DNA of 27,027 bases from RGIG3009 sp045603285. Lineage in GTDB: Bacteria > Bacillota > Clostridia > Oscillospirales > Acutalibacteraceae. The position numbers and the translations under genes are program-made. Shown here one piece after another: positions 15,427-24,848 of this stretch (positions are counted from its first letter, which is position 1; each line of letters starts with the position of its first letter). The notes beneath the pieces were generated by a model that was not told the DNA's origin, made no database searches, and saw only the letters and a program-made list of their open reading frames with translations. The stretch is taken from positions 1-27,027 of the forward strand of contig JAZULW010000006.1 of assembly GCA_045603285.1 (NCBI GenBank), given 5' to 3'.

Positions 15427-18400
15427 TTACATTTCAAACAAACTGATTTGACTGGTGGCGGGCAAGGATTGCAGCACACCGAGTTCACGCATCGATTCGA
15501 TAACGGATTTGGAAACACCCGAGCGGTTTTGCAAATCGTCACACGAGATGTACTCACCGCCTTCGCGCGCGTGCATCAACGATTCCGCCGCGGCACTGCC
15601 AAGGCCCCGAATGGACGTGAACGGCAAGCGCACTTTGCCGTCTTCCATCGTAAATTTATACGAATGCGAACGGTAAAGGTCAACGGGTAAAAACTCCACA
15701 CCACGTTGCATTGCCTCGTAGATGACGTGCAACGTTTCGGCTTGGGACAACTCTTTTGCCGTGGCTTCCTTTTTGTCTTTCGCGCGTATGGTATCCATCA
15801 ACCGCTTCACGGCGGATGCACCTTGTTGCACGGGTTCGGCATCAAAGTCTTCACCGCGGCCGGTAAAATAGGCCGCGTAATATTCTGCCGGACGGTGCAC
15901 CTTATACCACGCCACTCGCAAGGCCGCAATACAATAAGCGGCGGCGTGCGCTTTGGGGAACATATATTTGATCTTCATACACGAATCAATGTACCATTCG
16001 GGCACGTTGTTTTCGCGCATAGCGGCAAAATGTTCCTCCGTGAGCAGTTTGGTGGCTTTGCCTTTACGCACGATCTCCATGATCTTAAAGGCCATTTTCG
16101 GCTGCAGGCCTTTGTGCATCAAATACGTCATAATGTTATCACGCGTACCGATTACTTCCGAGATGGTGCACGTACCGTTTTTGATGAGTTCTTGCGCGTT
16201 GCCCAGCCAAACGTCGGTACCGTGGGACAAACCCGAGATCTGCAACAAATCGGCAAAATGGGTGGGTTTACATTCCATCAACATCTGGCGCACAAAGCCT
16301 GTCCCCATTTCGGGAATGGAGAGCGTACCAATTTCGCAGTCGATCTGTTCAGGCGTGACACCATGAGGCTCGGTAGACGTAAACAATTTATACACTTGCG
16401 GATCGGACATGGGCACGTCCATGACGGAGATTCCCGTATATTCCTCCAAGTATTTGTAAATGGTGGGAATCACGTGGCCGAGGTTGTCCAATTTTAAAAT
16501 GGTATCGTGAATGGAATGAAAATCGAAGTGAGTGGTGATGACATCGGAATTGGGGTCATCCGCGGGATGTTGTGCGGGACAAAAATCTTCAATGACGTAT
16601 TCATTGGGCACAACCACCATACCGCCGGGATGTTGCCCCGTGGTACGTTTGATGCCCGTACACCCTTTTGCCAAACGTTCAATTTCGGCATTGCTCATCG
16701 AAAGGCCGCGTTCTTCGGCATACTTTTTTACGTAACCGAACGCTGTTTTGTCTGCTACCGTAGAAATGGTGCCGGCTTTGAACACGTGGTCACTGCCAAA
16801 CAACGATTCGGTGTATTTGTGGGCACGAGTTTGGTATTCACTGGCAAAGTTTAAGTCAATATCGGGGGTTTTGTCACCGTCGAAGCCGAGGAAGGTCTCA
16901 AAGGGAATTTCGTGCCCGTCGCGGTCAAGGGGTTGACCACATACGGGGCAGACTTTGTCGGGAAGGTCAAAACCCGAACCGACCGAGCCGTCGGTAATGA
17001 ATTCGGAATGCTTGCATTGGCGACACACGTAGTGCGGTTGCAAAGGATTCACTTCCGAAATGCCCGCCATATTGGCAACAAATGACGAACCGACCGAACC
17101 ACGCGAACCCACCAAATAGCCGTTGTCGACTGAGTTTTTCACGAGTTTTTGCGCAATCATATACAGCACCGCAAACCCGTTTTTGATGATGGAATTGAGT
17201 TCTTTCTCCAAACGAGCGGCCACGATATCGGGAACGGGATCGCCATACAGTTCTTTGGCGCGGTTCCACGTAATCTCGGTAAGTTGTTCATCGGAACCGT
17301 CGATATGCGGCGGATAGTTGCCCTCGGGAATGGGACGTAGGTCTTCAATCATATCCGCAATTTTGTTGGGGTTTTGCACCACGATTTCGTATGCTTTTTC
17401 CGAGGAGAGATAGTCAAATTCCTTCAACATTTCATCGGTGGTACGGAAATACAGGGGGGCTTGTTCGTCCGCATCGGCATAGCCTTGTCCGGCTTGCAAA
17501 ATGCGGCGATACACCTCATCCTCCGGGTCCATAAAGTGAACGTCACACGTGGCGCAGACAGGAATGTTCAGCTCTTCGCCCAGCTTGATAATGGTGCGGT
17601 TAAAGTCACGCAACGTTTCTTCATCGGGCGCCACGGGAGGGTTAAACGAACCGTCTTTGTTTTTGGTGGGGCGCAACATAAAAGCATTATTGCCAAGGGG
17701 TTGCACTTCCAAAAAGTCATAAAAACGGGCAATGTCACACAGTTCGTTCCACGGCCGTTTTTCCATTACGGCATGGAACAGTTCACCTGCTTCACAGGCA
17801 CTGCCTACCAGCAACCCTTCGCGCAATTCGGTGAGTTTACTGCGCGTAATACGGGGGCGTTTGTAAAACTCTTTGAGGTGACTGTACGAAATCAGTTTAT
17901 ACAGATTTTTAAGGCCCGTTTGATTTTTGGCCAACAAAATTTGGTGGAACGGACGGGCTTTTTTTACGTCTACACCGCCAAGTTGTCCGTTGATCTGGTC
18001 AATGGCGGTAATGCCGAGTTTTTGTTTGCACTCCGCCATGATGCGGGCAAAAATGTGTGCTAACACACGGGCATCGTCACATGCGCGGTGGTGATGGAAT
18101 TCTTCGAGTTTGAGATGTGCAGCTACCGTATCCAACTTGTGGTTTTTCAGGTTGGGATACAACGTGCGGCACAGCGGAACCGTATCCACCGACGAGAACG
18201 GGTAATCCATTTTTTGACGGGTAGCGGCGGCTTTCAAAAAGGACGTATCAAAACGGGCGTTATGCGCGACCAATACACGTGCATTGCCGCAAAATTCGTA
18301 AAAACGGCGCAGAGCTTCTTCTTCACAAGGTGCATCCGCCACCATTTCGTCGGTAATACCCGTCAGTTCGGCTATTTTTTGCGGAATGGGTTTTTCGGGA

Positions 18401-19824
18401 TTGACAAGCGTGTTAAAGTCGTCTTTGATTTCTCCGTTTTCAAAGCGCACGGCACCGATTTCGGTAATACGTTCGGTACCCGAATTGAGGCCGGTGGTTT
18501 CCAAGTCGAACACAATGAAGTGCCCGTCTACGGGTTCGGTGCTCCCCCCTGCTACAGTGGGAATGCCATCGTTGACATAATACGCTTCCACGCCATACAA
18601 AATCTTGATGTCTTTGCCGCTTTTTTTAAGTTCAGCAGCAGTATTCATGGCTTCGGGATAGGCTTGTGCTACGCCGTGGTCGGTAATCGCGACGGCACGG
18701 TGTCCCCACGCGGCGGCACGTTTTATGAGCGCTTTGGCATCGGACACCGCGTCCATTGCCGACATTTTGGTGTGCAAATGCAATTCCACACGCTTCACAT
18801 CGGCGGTATCTTGTTTTTGATATTTCGTGACCAAGGCAATCGCTTTGGGAGACAGGACATCACCGTGGGCATATTCGTCAAATTCATATAATCCGTTGAT
18901 GAGGACACACGAACCGTCTTTCAACGATTCCAGCGCCTCCAATTTGGCTTTGTCGCGCTTTACATCGGTCCAAACAATAACGGTAACGGAATTGGTGCCG
19001 TCAGAAATAAAGAACGTGTGGCGAATGCGTGAACCGTCACGAAACGCGCGTGTTTCATAACCAAACACCTCGCCCCACACGGTAACAAACCCTTCGTGCA
19101 AACTGCGAAGGGGCGTGGGGAAATCACGCGGAACGGGACCAAACAACGATTGCGCCGTTTCGCGGTAAATGGGAAGGCCGTCTGCAGGAGGCTTGGTAGG
19201 GTCTTGCGGTTTGGAAGGTTTGACAGGTTCGCCCGCGGCGGTGGCGGCTTGCTTGGCCGCTTGTTCTGCCGCTGCTTTCATTACTTTTTCGGCTTCTTTG
19301 TTCGCCTCTTCCATCAAACGTTGATATTGCACGTCGTTTTCGGCAATACTTTCCTCGCCCACAAATTCCACCATCATCGATCGGCCAAAAAATTCACGAA
19401 TGAGTTGCGAAAGCAATTTGTCCGTGCCGGTCGTTTCAATCACGTTCAACGTACCGTGTTGCAATTCTACCCGCCAGCCTTGCTCGGTTTCGACGCATAC
19501 GGCATCGTTAAACGTGCCGTTCACCACCGTGGAGCGCCGCTTCATAAACGAAACAAGCGACGGAAAGCAATCAACCGATAACGTTTCGGGCGGATAGTGC
19601 GGGATGACTTCCACGCTTTTCAGTTGCAACCCTTGTTTGAGCGCTTCTTCCAACGCGAAGACGGATTCATACGACTCAAACCGATTCAAACGCAGAAACA
19701 ACCGCATCCGAAATTCGGTGCGGTTCAGTTCCACGTGTTCCACTTCATCCGCCGCAAAGAGCGAAAGAAGCGAGACGTCGCCTATGTAAGGAGAAAACAA
19801 CAATTCTACCGTTGGCTGACTCAT
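15427..19824 (-). CDS. polC: DNA polymerase III alpha subunit, PolC type
   Basis: 1465 residues, full length for PolC. In order: N-terminal domain; lysine/proline-rich linker at about 180-215; OB fold at about 240-300; PHP domain from about 345 with HLHT (H349, H351) and ITDHG; proofreading exonuclease from 436 with FDLETTG (D440, E442), AHNARFD and HHRACDDA; then the rest of PHP, and the polymerase core with GSRGSVGSS (about 907-915), a zinc-binding group (C934, C937, C959, C962) and TPDIDLNF (D988, D990). The last residues QISLFEM form a beta-clamp-binding motif. It is the replicative polymerase of low-GC Firmicutes. The start ATG overlaps the ispG stop as ATGA. Confidence 0.98.
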   Translation of the reverse strand: MSQPTVELLFSPYIGDVSLLSLFAADEVEHVELNRTEFRMRLFLRLNRFESYESVFALEEALKQGLQLKSVEVIPHYPPETLSVDCFPSLVSFMKRRSTVVNGTFNDAVCVETEQGWRVELQHGTLNVIETTGTDKLLSQLIREFFGRSMMVEFVGEESIAENDVQYQRLMEEANKEAEKVMKAAAEQAAKQAATAAGEPVKPSKPQDPTKPPADGLPIYRETAQSLFGPVPRDFPTPLRSLHEGFVTVWGEVFGYETRAFRDGSRIRHTFFISDGTNSVTVIVWTDVKRDKAKLEALESLKDGSCVLINGLYEFDEYAHGDVLSPKAIALVTKYQKQDTADVKRVELHLHTKMSAMDAVSDAKALIKRAAAWGHRAVAITDHGVAQAYPEAMNTAAELKKSGKDIKILYGVEAYYVNDGIPTVAGGSTEPVDGHFIVFDLETTGLNSGTERITEIGAVRFENGEIKDDFNTLVNPEKPIPQKIAELTGITDEMVADAPCEEEALRRFYEFCGNARVLVAHNARFDTSFLKAAATRQKMDYPFSSVDTVPLCRTLYPNLKNHKLDTVAAHLKLEEFHHHRACDDARVLAHIFARIMAECKQKLGITAIDQINGQLGGVDVKKARPFHQILLAKNQTGLKNLYKLISYSHLKEFYKRPRITRSKLTELREGLLVGSACEAGELFHAVMEKRPWNELCDIARFYDFLEVQPLGNNAFMLRPTKNKDGSFNPPVAPDEETLRDFNRTIIKLGEELNIPVCATCDVHFMDPEDEVYRRILQAGQGYADADEQAPLYFRTTDEMLKEFDYLSSEKAYEIVVQNPNKIADMIEDLRPIPEGNYPPHIDGSDEQLTEITWNRAKELYGDPVPDIVAARLEKELNSIIKNGFAVLYMIAQKLVKNSVDNGYLVGSRGSVGSSFVANMAGISEVNPLQPHYVCRQCKHSEFITDGSVGSGFDLPDKVCPVCGQPLDRDGHEIPFETFLGFDGDKTPDIDLNFASEYQTRAHKYTESLFGSDHVFKAGTISTVADKTAFGYVKKYAEERGLSMSNAEIERLAKGCTGIKRTTGQHPGGMVVVPNEYVIEDFCPAQHPADDPNSDVITTHFDFHSIHDTILKLDNLGHVIPTIYKYLEEYTGISVMDVPMSDPQVYKLFTSTEPHGVTPEQIDCEIGTLSIPEMGTGFVRQMLMECKPTHFADLLQISGLSHGTDVWLGNAQELIKNGTCTISEVIGTRDNIMTYLMHKGLQPKMAFKIMEIVRKGKATKLLTEEHFAAMRENNVPEWYIDSCMKIKYMFPKAHAAAYCIAALRVAWYKVHRPAEYYAAYFTGRGEDFDAEPVQQGASAVKRLMDTIRAKDKKEATAKELSQAETLHVIYEAMQRGVEFLPVDLYRSHSYKFTMEDGKVRLPFTSIRGLGSAAAESLMHAREGGEYISCDDLQNRSGVSKSVIESMRELGVLQSLPATSQISLFEM

Positions 19825-20870
19825 AACGATTCCAATTCCTTCATCAATTCTTCCACCGCATCTGCTTCGTCCACGGTGCGCACAACTTGTCCTTTTTTAA
19901 AAATGGCCACTTTGCCGTCACCGCCGGCAATGCCGATATCCGCTTCGCGTGCTTCGCCGGGGCCGTTAACAATACATCCCATTACCGCCACGGTGGCCGT
20001 TTTGTTAACGGAGCGTACACGCTCTTCCACGCGGTTGGCGATGCCGATAAGATCCACCTTGGTGCGACCGCACGTGGGGCAAGATACCAAGGAAATACCG
20101 TTTCTTTGCAAGCCGAGACCTTTTAAAATATCTCGCCCTGCCGCCACCTCACGCACGGGGTCGGCCGTCAACGATACGCGGATGGTATCGCCGATGCCTT
20201 GCAACAAGAGGGCACCGATACCCATAGCCGATTTAAGAAGGCCCATACGTTCGGTGCCGGCTTCGGTAACACCCAGATGCAAGGGGTACTCACACGCGGC
20301 AGCGGTAAGTTCATAGGCTTTCACCATCGTTTCCACGTTGGACGATTTGATGGAAAGCACGATATCTTCAAAATCGTATTTTTCAAGCAGTGAGGCGTGG
20401 TATAAGGCGCTGTCACGCATAGCTTCGGCGGTTGGGTGGCCGTATTGGGCCAAAATTTCTTTTTCCAACGAACCCGCATTGACACCGATGCGAATGGGAA
20501 TGCGTTTTTCGCGGCAGGCTGTCGCAACGGCACGCACGCGCTCTTCGCCGCCGATGTTGCCGGGGTTGATGCGAATTTTATCAATGCCTGCCGCCACACA
20601 GTCAAGCGCCAAACGATAATCAAAATGGATATCCGCCACAAGGGGAATATCCACCTTGGACTTGATGGCGTCCACAAGGCGCACCGCCGCCGCATCCGGA
20701 ACCGCAATACGCAAAATATCGCAACCGGCTTCGCGCAACCGGTTGGCTTGCTGCACCGTTTTTTCTATATCGGAAGACGGGATATTCCCCATCGACTGTA
20801 CCGTGATTGGCGCATTACCGCCGATCGGCACACCGCCGACCCACACGGTTTTACAAGCACGTCGTTGCAT
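19821..20870 (-). CDS. ispG: 4-hydroxy-3-methylbut-2-enyl diphosphate synthase (IspG/GcpE)
   Basis: 349 residues. A TIM-barrel domain with VQSMGN, ADIHFDYRLAL and RINPGNIGG is followed by a C-terminal iron-sulfur domain with C264, C267 (SCPTCGRT) and C299 (MGCIVNGPGE) and the conserved glutamate E306. It converts methylerythritol cyclodiphosphate to HMBPP in the MEP isoprenoid pathway. Start ATG at 20868-20870 has GAGGTGA upstream. It sits after rseP and two genes after dxr, another MEP enzyme, as in many Clostridia. Confidence 0.97.
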   Translation of the reverse strand: MQRRACKTVWVGGVPIGGNAPITVQSMGNIPSSDIEKTVQQANRLREAGCDILRIAVPDAAAVRLVDAIKSKVDIPLVADIHFDYRLALDCVAAGIDKIRINPGNIGGEERVRAVATACREKRIPIRIGVNAGSLEKEILAQYGHPTAEAMRDSALYHASLLEKYDFEDIVLSIKSSNVETMVKAYELTAAACEYPLHLGVTEAGTERMGLLKSAMGIGALLLQGIGDTIRVSLTADPVREVAAGRDILKGLGLQRNGISLVSCPTCGRTKVDLIGIANRVEERVRSVNKTATVAVMGCIVNGPGEAREADIGIAGGDGKVAIFKKGQVVRTVDEADAVEELMKELESL

Positions 20871-20878
20871 ACGTCACC

Positions 20879-22018
20879 TCAAATAAACAATTTTTTAACG
20901 TCACTGAACGTCACAATAATAATCAGCAAGAACAACAGTCCCATACCCACCGCGTGCACGATCCCTTCGTATTTTTGGGGAACGGGTTTGCGTGTGATAC
21001 CCTCCCACGCGAGGAACAACAACCGCCCACCGTCCAACGCAGGGAACGGCAACAAGTTAAAGATGCCGACGTTTACGGTGAGCAGTACCGTTAACATCAG
21101 GATACTTCCCAACCCGTCTTGCCAATATTCTTGTTTCACGGCATTTTCGACCACATCGCCGATCACATCCACCGTACCGATGGGGCCGGACAGTTCATTC
21201 AAACCGTATTCGCCGGAAATCAAGCTGCCAAGCGAACGCCACACCGTAACAGCGACACTGCATTCCGCTTTAAACGACTGCGTGATGGTGGACCAAACTG
21301 TTTGTTTGATAGCGTTAACTTTGAAATCGTAGATCAGGCGGTGACCCCCATTCTCCAGTTCTTGCTGTTCAAATTTTACCGACGGCAACTGTACCGTTTC
21401 ACCGCCACGGCGCACGGTCATCGCAAATTCACCGTCGGCACTGCTTTGCAGAATGGACTGAATGTCCATCACGGAAAACACGCGTTTTCCATCGATTTTC
21501 AAAAGTTCATCCCCCACGCGCAGCCCGCTTTGATAACTAACGGCCGTTTCAGGGAGATAGGAAATCGCGGTGCCGGCATAATAGACGTTCCCGTTATCGG
21601 ACGGGAGTGTGCAAACGCCAAAATAGACGATAAGCAATATAAACCCGAGCACCAAATTCATAACCGCGCCCGCCACCACAATGAGCACACGGCGCCATAC
21701 TTTTTTGTTGTTAAATGCACGAGGATTGTCGGTTCTTTGCACCGTTTCGGCAGAAACTTCACCGGAACCGGCCGCATCCTCCCCTTCCATTGCACAATAC
21801 CCGCCGATGGGAAACAGCCGAACGGAATAGCGGGTTTCTTTTTTACCCCATCCAAACAGTTTGGGACCCATTCCCATCGCAAATTCATTCACTTGCACGT
21901 CCATCAGTTTGGCGACAATGAAATGCCCCCATTCGTGAATGACCACGATAAGGCCAAACACGATCAGCGCCCCCACAAGGCGCAAAAGAAGTGTGAGAAC
22001 GGCAGAAATGACAATCAC
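20879..22018 (-). CDS. rseP: RseP-type site-2 protease with PDZ domain
   Basis: 379 residues. HEWGH at about residues 28-32 is the zinc-binding motif in the first membrane segment. A PDZ domain lies about 150-220 (YQSGLRVGDELLKIDGKRV), and the third ligand motif is NLLPFPALDGGRLLFL. A final membrane segment ends the protein. RseP cleaves anti-sigma factors and leftover signal peptides within the membrane. The start is uncertain: the longest frame opens with GTG at 22016-22018, which overlaps the dxr stop as GTGA, but the only good Shine-Dalgarno (GAGGTG) overlaps this codon. Reinitiation after dxr, or a start at a rare codon just downstream, are both possible. Confidence 0.93.
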   Translation of the reverse strand: MIVISAVLTLLLRLVGALIVFGLIVVIHEWGHFIVAKLMDVQVNEFAMGMGPKLFGWGKKETRYSVRLFPIGGYCAMEGEDAAGSGEVSAETVQRTDNPRAFNNKKVWRRVLIVVAGAVMNLVLGFILLIVYFGVCTLPSDNGNVYYAGTAISYLPETAVSYQSGLRVGDELLKIDGKRVFSVMDIQSILQSSADGEFAMTVRRGGETVQLPSVKFEQQELENGGHRLIYDFKVNAIKQTVWSTITQSFKAECSVAVTVWRSLGSLISGEYGLNELSGPIGTVDVIGDVVENAVKQEYWQDGLGSILMLTVLLTVNVGIFNLLPFPALDGGRLLFLAWEGITRKPVPQKYEGIVHAVGMGLLFLLIIIVTFSDVKKLFI

Positions 22019-23199
22019 CTCATTTTTTTGGTTGCTAAATCACGCGTGAAACGGCGGCAGTCTTCGTCCACCGCCAACACCTCCTGTTCGGTCAAAACCG
22101 TGGGTAACGAACGTTCCAACACTTTCGCAATGTATTCCGCGATATTCGGGAAAGCAATCTCCCCTTTGCGGAACAATTCGTTGGCCACTTCGTTGGCGGC
22201 ATTGACCGCTGCCGGATAGGCACCGCCTTTGCGCAGTGCATGGCGGCACAGGTTCATACAAGGAAAGGCTTCATCATCGGGTTTAAAGAAAGAAAGCGCA
22301 CCCACCTGTGCAAGATTCAACCGCTTTACCGGCGATACCACGCGGTCGGGCCACGTGAGGGCATACTGAATGGGAATACGCATATCCGGCAACCCCATTT
22401 GTGCGAGCACCGAATAATCGTCATACTCAATAAGCGAATGGACAATGCTTTCGCGATGCACTACAATATCTATATTCTCCTCCGCCACGTCAAATAACCA
22501 TCGCGCTTCAATAAGCTCTAACCCTTTGTTCATCATGGTAGCGGAGTCGATGGTGATTTTTTGTCCCATACTCCAGTTGGGGTGGCGCAAGGCATCCGCG
22601 GGTGTCACCGTGGCAAGTTCGCTCGCGGTCTTGCCAAAAAACGGGCCGCCGGACGCCGTGAGGATCAAACGATGCAAGCGCAGGTCGGTAGACGGAGAAG
22701 GCGGTGCCCACATTCCTTGAGCCGTACCTTGTAAACATTGAAAAATAGCCGAATGTTCACTGTCCACAGGCAACAGTTTAGCGCCGTGTTCACGCGCCGT
22801 TTTCATCACCAATTCACCGCCGGCCACCAAAGTTTCTTTGTTGGCAAGCGCTACGTCGTGCCCCGCACGAAGGGCAGCCAACGTGGGCAACAATCCCACC
22901 ATACCGACAACGGAATTGAGCACCATATCGGCATCCTTAAGCGAGGCAAGTTCGCACAACCCGTCCATTCCGGAAAGCACAGTGACATCCAAATCACGCA
23001 CGCGAGTGCGCAAATCCCGTGCGGCACTCTCGTCAAACAACGCGGCATAACGCGGACGAAAAGCACGAATTTGTTCTTCCAACAACGTTACGTTGCCATA
23101 CGCCGCCAAAGCCAATACGGGATAGCGCAGTTTTTGCGCGACGTCCAGGGCTTGCGTACCGATAGAACCGGTAGACCCGAGTATAACCAAACGTTTCAC
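22015..23199 (-). CDS. dxr: 1-deoxy-D-xylulose 5-phosphate reductoisomerase
   Basis: 394 residues. The NADPH-binding motif GSTGSIGTQ is at residues 8-16, metal ligands D146 and E148 sit in PVDSEHSAIFQ, and the flexible-loop and substrate regions include SGGPFFG, HPNWSMGQK and MNKGLELIEA. It makes methylerythritol phosphate, the committed step of the MEP isoprenoid pathway. The start codon is GTG at 23197-23199, preceded by AAAGGAG at suitable spacing. It lies between cdsA and rseP in the classic Firmicutes order. Confidence 0.97.
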   Translation of the reverse strand: MKRLVILGSTGSIGTQALDVAQKLRYPVLALAAYGNVTLLEEQIRAFRPRYAALFDESAARDLRTRVRDLDVTVLSGMDGLCELASLKDADMVLNSVVGMVGLLPTLAALRAGHDVALANKETLVAGGELVMKTAREHGAKLLPVDSEHSAIFQCLQGTAQGMWAPPSPSTDLRLHRLILTASGGPFFGKTASELATVTPADALRHPNWSMGQKITIDSATMMNKGLELIEARWLFDVAEENIDIVVHRESIVHSLIEYDDYSVLAQMGLPDMRIPIQYALTWPDRVVSPVKRLNLAQVGALSFFKPDDEAFPCMNLCRHALRKGGAYPAAVNAANEVANELFRKGEIAFPNIAEYIAKVLERSLPTVLTEQEVLAVDEDCRRFTRDLATKKMR

Positions 23200-23217
23200 G
23201 TGGTTTCTCCTTTCGGA

Positions 23218-24036
23218 TTACGAGATAATGGGCAAATACGAAACCGTGAAATATACCAGCAAAAACACCGGCAACAAACTGTCAAAACGGTCCATCATAC
23301 CGCCATGGCCGGGGAAAAAATTTCCGAAATCTTTGGTATCGTACTGTCGTTTAATAAGCGAGGCAAACAAATCGCCCACAACCGACAAAAGCGAACCGCC
23401 AAGTGCGAGCAACAACACGTTTGCATACGATACGTGATCAACTTGTTTTAAGAAAAACACTTCGTATATCCACGCAACCAGTAACGTGAGCAATACCGAC
23501 GAAGCAAGGCCGCCCACCAATCCTTCCACCGTTTTTTTAGGGGAAATCGCGGGGCAAAGTTTATGTTTTCCAAAAAACACCCCCACAAAATAGGCACCCG
23601 AATCGGCAAACCAGGCAATGGCGAATGCCAAAATAAGATAAAACAAGCCGTGTTGTTCCATCGCGCGCAAATAAGCAGCACAAGACAGAGAAACAGCAAC
23701 ATAAACCGATACGAAAAATGTGAGCCCTAATTTCTCAAGCGCTATGGTTTTGTGCGCGCGCAGATACAGCAGCATTAAGGCCACCACATAGGCGATACAT
23801 AAAAGCATCACCAGCACCGCGGGCAACCGGTCAAAAAACGGCGCTATCACGGAAAAGGCAATGGCTGTTATCGCCAATTTGCGGTATTCCAGCACCCCTG
23901 AAATTTTAAGCACTTCATATACCGCAACGCCCGAAATAAACGCAATGGTACAGGAAAACACGATGGACCACGGCAAAAACATCACCAGCAACAAGGCAGG
24001 AATGCCGATTGCGGCTGTTAGGATGCGCGTTTTCAT
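23218..24036 (-). CDS. cdsA: Phosphatidate cytidylyltransferase
   Basis: 272 residues with about eight hydrophobic segments. The C-terminal CDP-diglyceride synthase signature is intact: SLIKRQYDTKDFGNFFPGHG followed by GMMDRFDSLL. It makes CDP-diacylglycerol from phosphatidic acid and CTP for phospholipid synthesis at the membrane. I chose ATG at 24034-24036 with GGGAGG upstream; the open frame reaches 24162 but that extension overlaps uppS and lacks support. It follows uppS by 16 bases. Confidence 0.95.
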   Translation of the reverse strand: MKTRILTAAIGIPALLLVMFLPWSIVFSCTIAFISGVAVYEVLKISGVLEYRKLAITAIAFSVIAPFFDRLPAVLVMLLCIAYVVALMLLYLRAHKTIALEKLGLTFFVSVYVAVSLSCAAYLRAMEQHGLFYLILAFAIAWFADSGAYFVGVFFGKHKLCPAISPKKTVEGLVGGLASSVLLTLLVAWIYEVFFLKQVDHVSYANVLLLALGGSLLSVVGDLFASLIKRQYDTKDFGNFFPGHGGMMDRFDSLLPVFLLVYFTVSYLPIIS

Positions 24037-24052
24037 AGAATTCCTCCCTTTT

Positions 24053-24790
24053 TTACAGTCCTCCGAAACGGCGATGACGCCGCCCATATTCCAACAAAGC
24101 ACGATCCAAATCGGTTGTTTTAAAATCAGGCCATAAAATATCGTCAAACACATATTCCGCATAGGCGCATTGCCAAATGAGAAAGTTGGACAACCGATAC
24201 TCTCCGCTGGGACGCAAGATCATATCCACGGGCGGCTGCCCCGCCGTATACAAGCCGTCATCAATGACACTTTCCGTGATGTCCTCGGGGTTCAGTTCGC
24301 CTCGTTTCACTCGTTCTGCCAACGTTTGCATAGCGGTGGTCAATTCGGCACGACCACCGTAGTTGATGGCCAAATTGAGCACCATTCCCGTTTTGTGGGC
24401 CGTGGATTCCTCTGCTTCGGCCATCAGTTGTTGGATGTCCTCCGAAAGAGCCGTACGGTCTCCGATAAACCGCGTACGGATGTTTTCGTTTTTAAAATCC
24501 TCAAGCGATTCTTTCAGGTAATCGCGCAATAGATTCATAATCGCATCCACTTCCGCTTGGGGGCGTTTCCAGTTTTCGGTGGAAAACGTGTAAAACGTAA
24601 CCGTGCCGATACCGCGCTTTTCACAATGCTTGGCAATGGTGCGAAACACTTTGGCACCGGCTACGTGACCCGCTGTACGGGGCAAACCGCGTTTTTTGGC
24701 CCAGCGGCCGTTGCCGTCCATAATAACGCCCAAATGGCACGGAACAGGCAACGTTTCATCCCAACTATCGCGTTTACGAAAGAAAGCCAT
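24053..24790 (-). CDS. uppS: Undecaprenyl diphosphate synthase (isoprenyl transferase)
   Basis: 245 residues. The conserved motif HLGVIMDGNGRWAKKRGLPR is at about residues 19-38, with catalytic D25. FSTENWKRP and the C-terminal DMILRPSGEYRLSNFLIWQ region with ILWPDF also match cis-prenyltransferases. It makes the C55 lipid carrier precursor for peptidoglycan, using products of the MEP pathway encoded downstream. I chose ATG at 24788-24790 with GAGGTG six bases upstream; the longer frame to 24838 would start inside an intergenic hairpin. Confidence 0.97.
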   Translation of the reverse strand: MAFFRKRDSWDETLPVPCHLGVIMDGNGRWAKKRGLPRTAGHVAGAKVFRTIAKHCEKRGIGTVTFYTFSTENWKRPQAEVDAIMNLLRDYLKESLEDFKNENIRTRFIGDRTALSEDIQQLMAEAEESTAHKTGMVLNLAINYGGRAELTTAMQTLAERVKRGELNPEDITESVIDDGLYTAGQPPVDMILRPSGEYRLSNFLIWQCAYAEYVFDDILWPDFKTTDLDRALLEYGRRHRRFGGL

Positions 24791-24807
24791 ACCTTTCACC
24801 TCTAAAC

Positions 24808-24838
24808 ATGACCGGCCGAGGAACCCCCTGCCGGTCAT
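24808..24838. repeat. 9-bp hairpin between frr and uppS
   Basis: ATGACCGGC (24808-24816) pairs with GCCGGTCAT (24830-24838) around a 13-base loop that can add a few inner pairs (AGG with CCT). No T-run follows on the minus strand, so it is not a classical terminator. It lies directly upstream of the uppS ribosome binding site and could be a processing or stability element. Confidence 0.55.
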
Positions 24839-24848
24839 ACAATGCTTG

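Noticed and set aside
21119..22219. 366-codon plus-strand open frame opposite rseP and dxr
   Set aside because: Antisense shadow of two conserved genes with no independent support.
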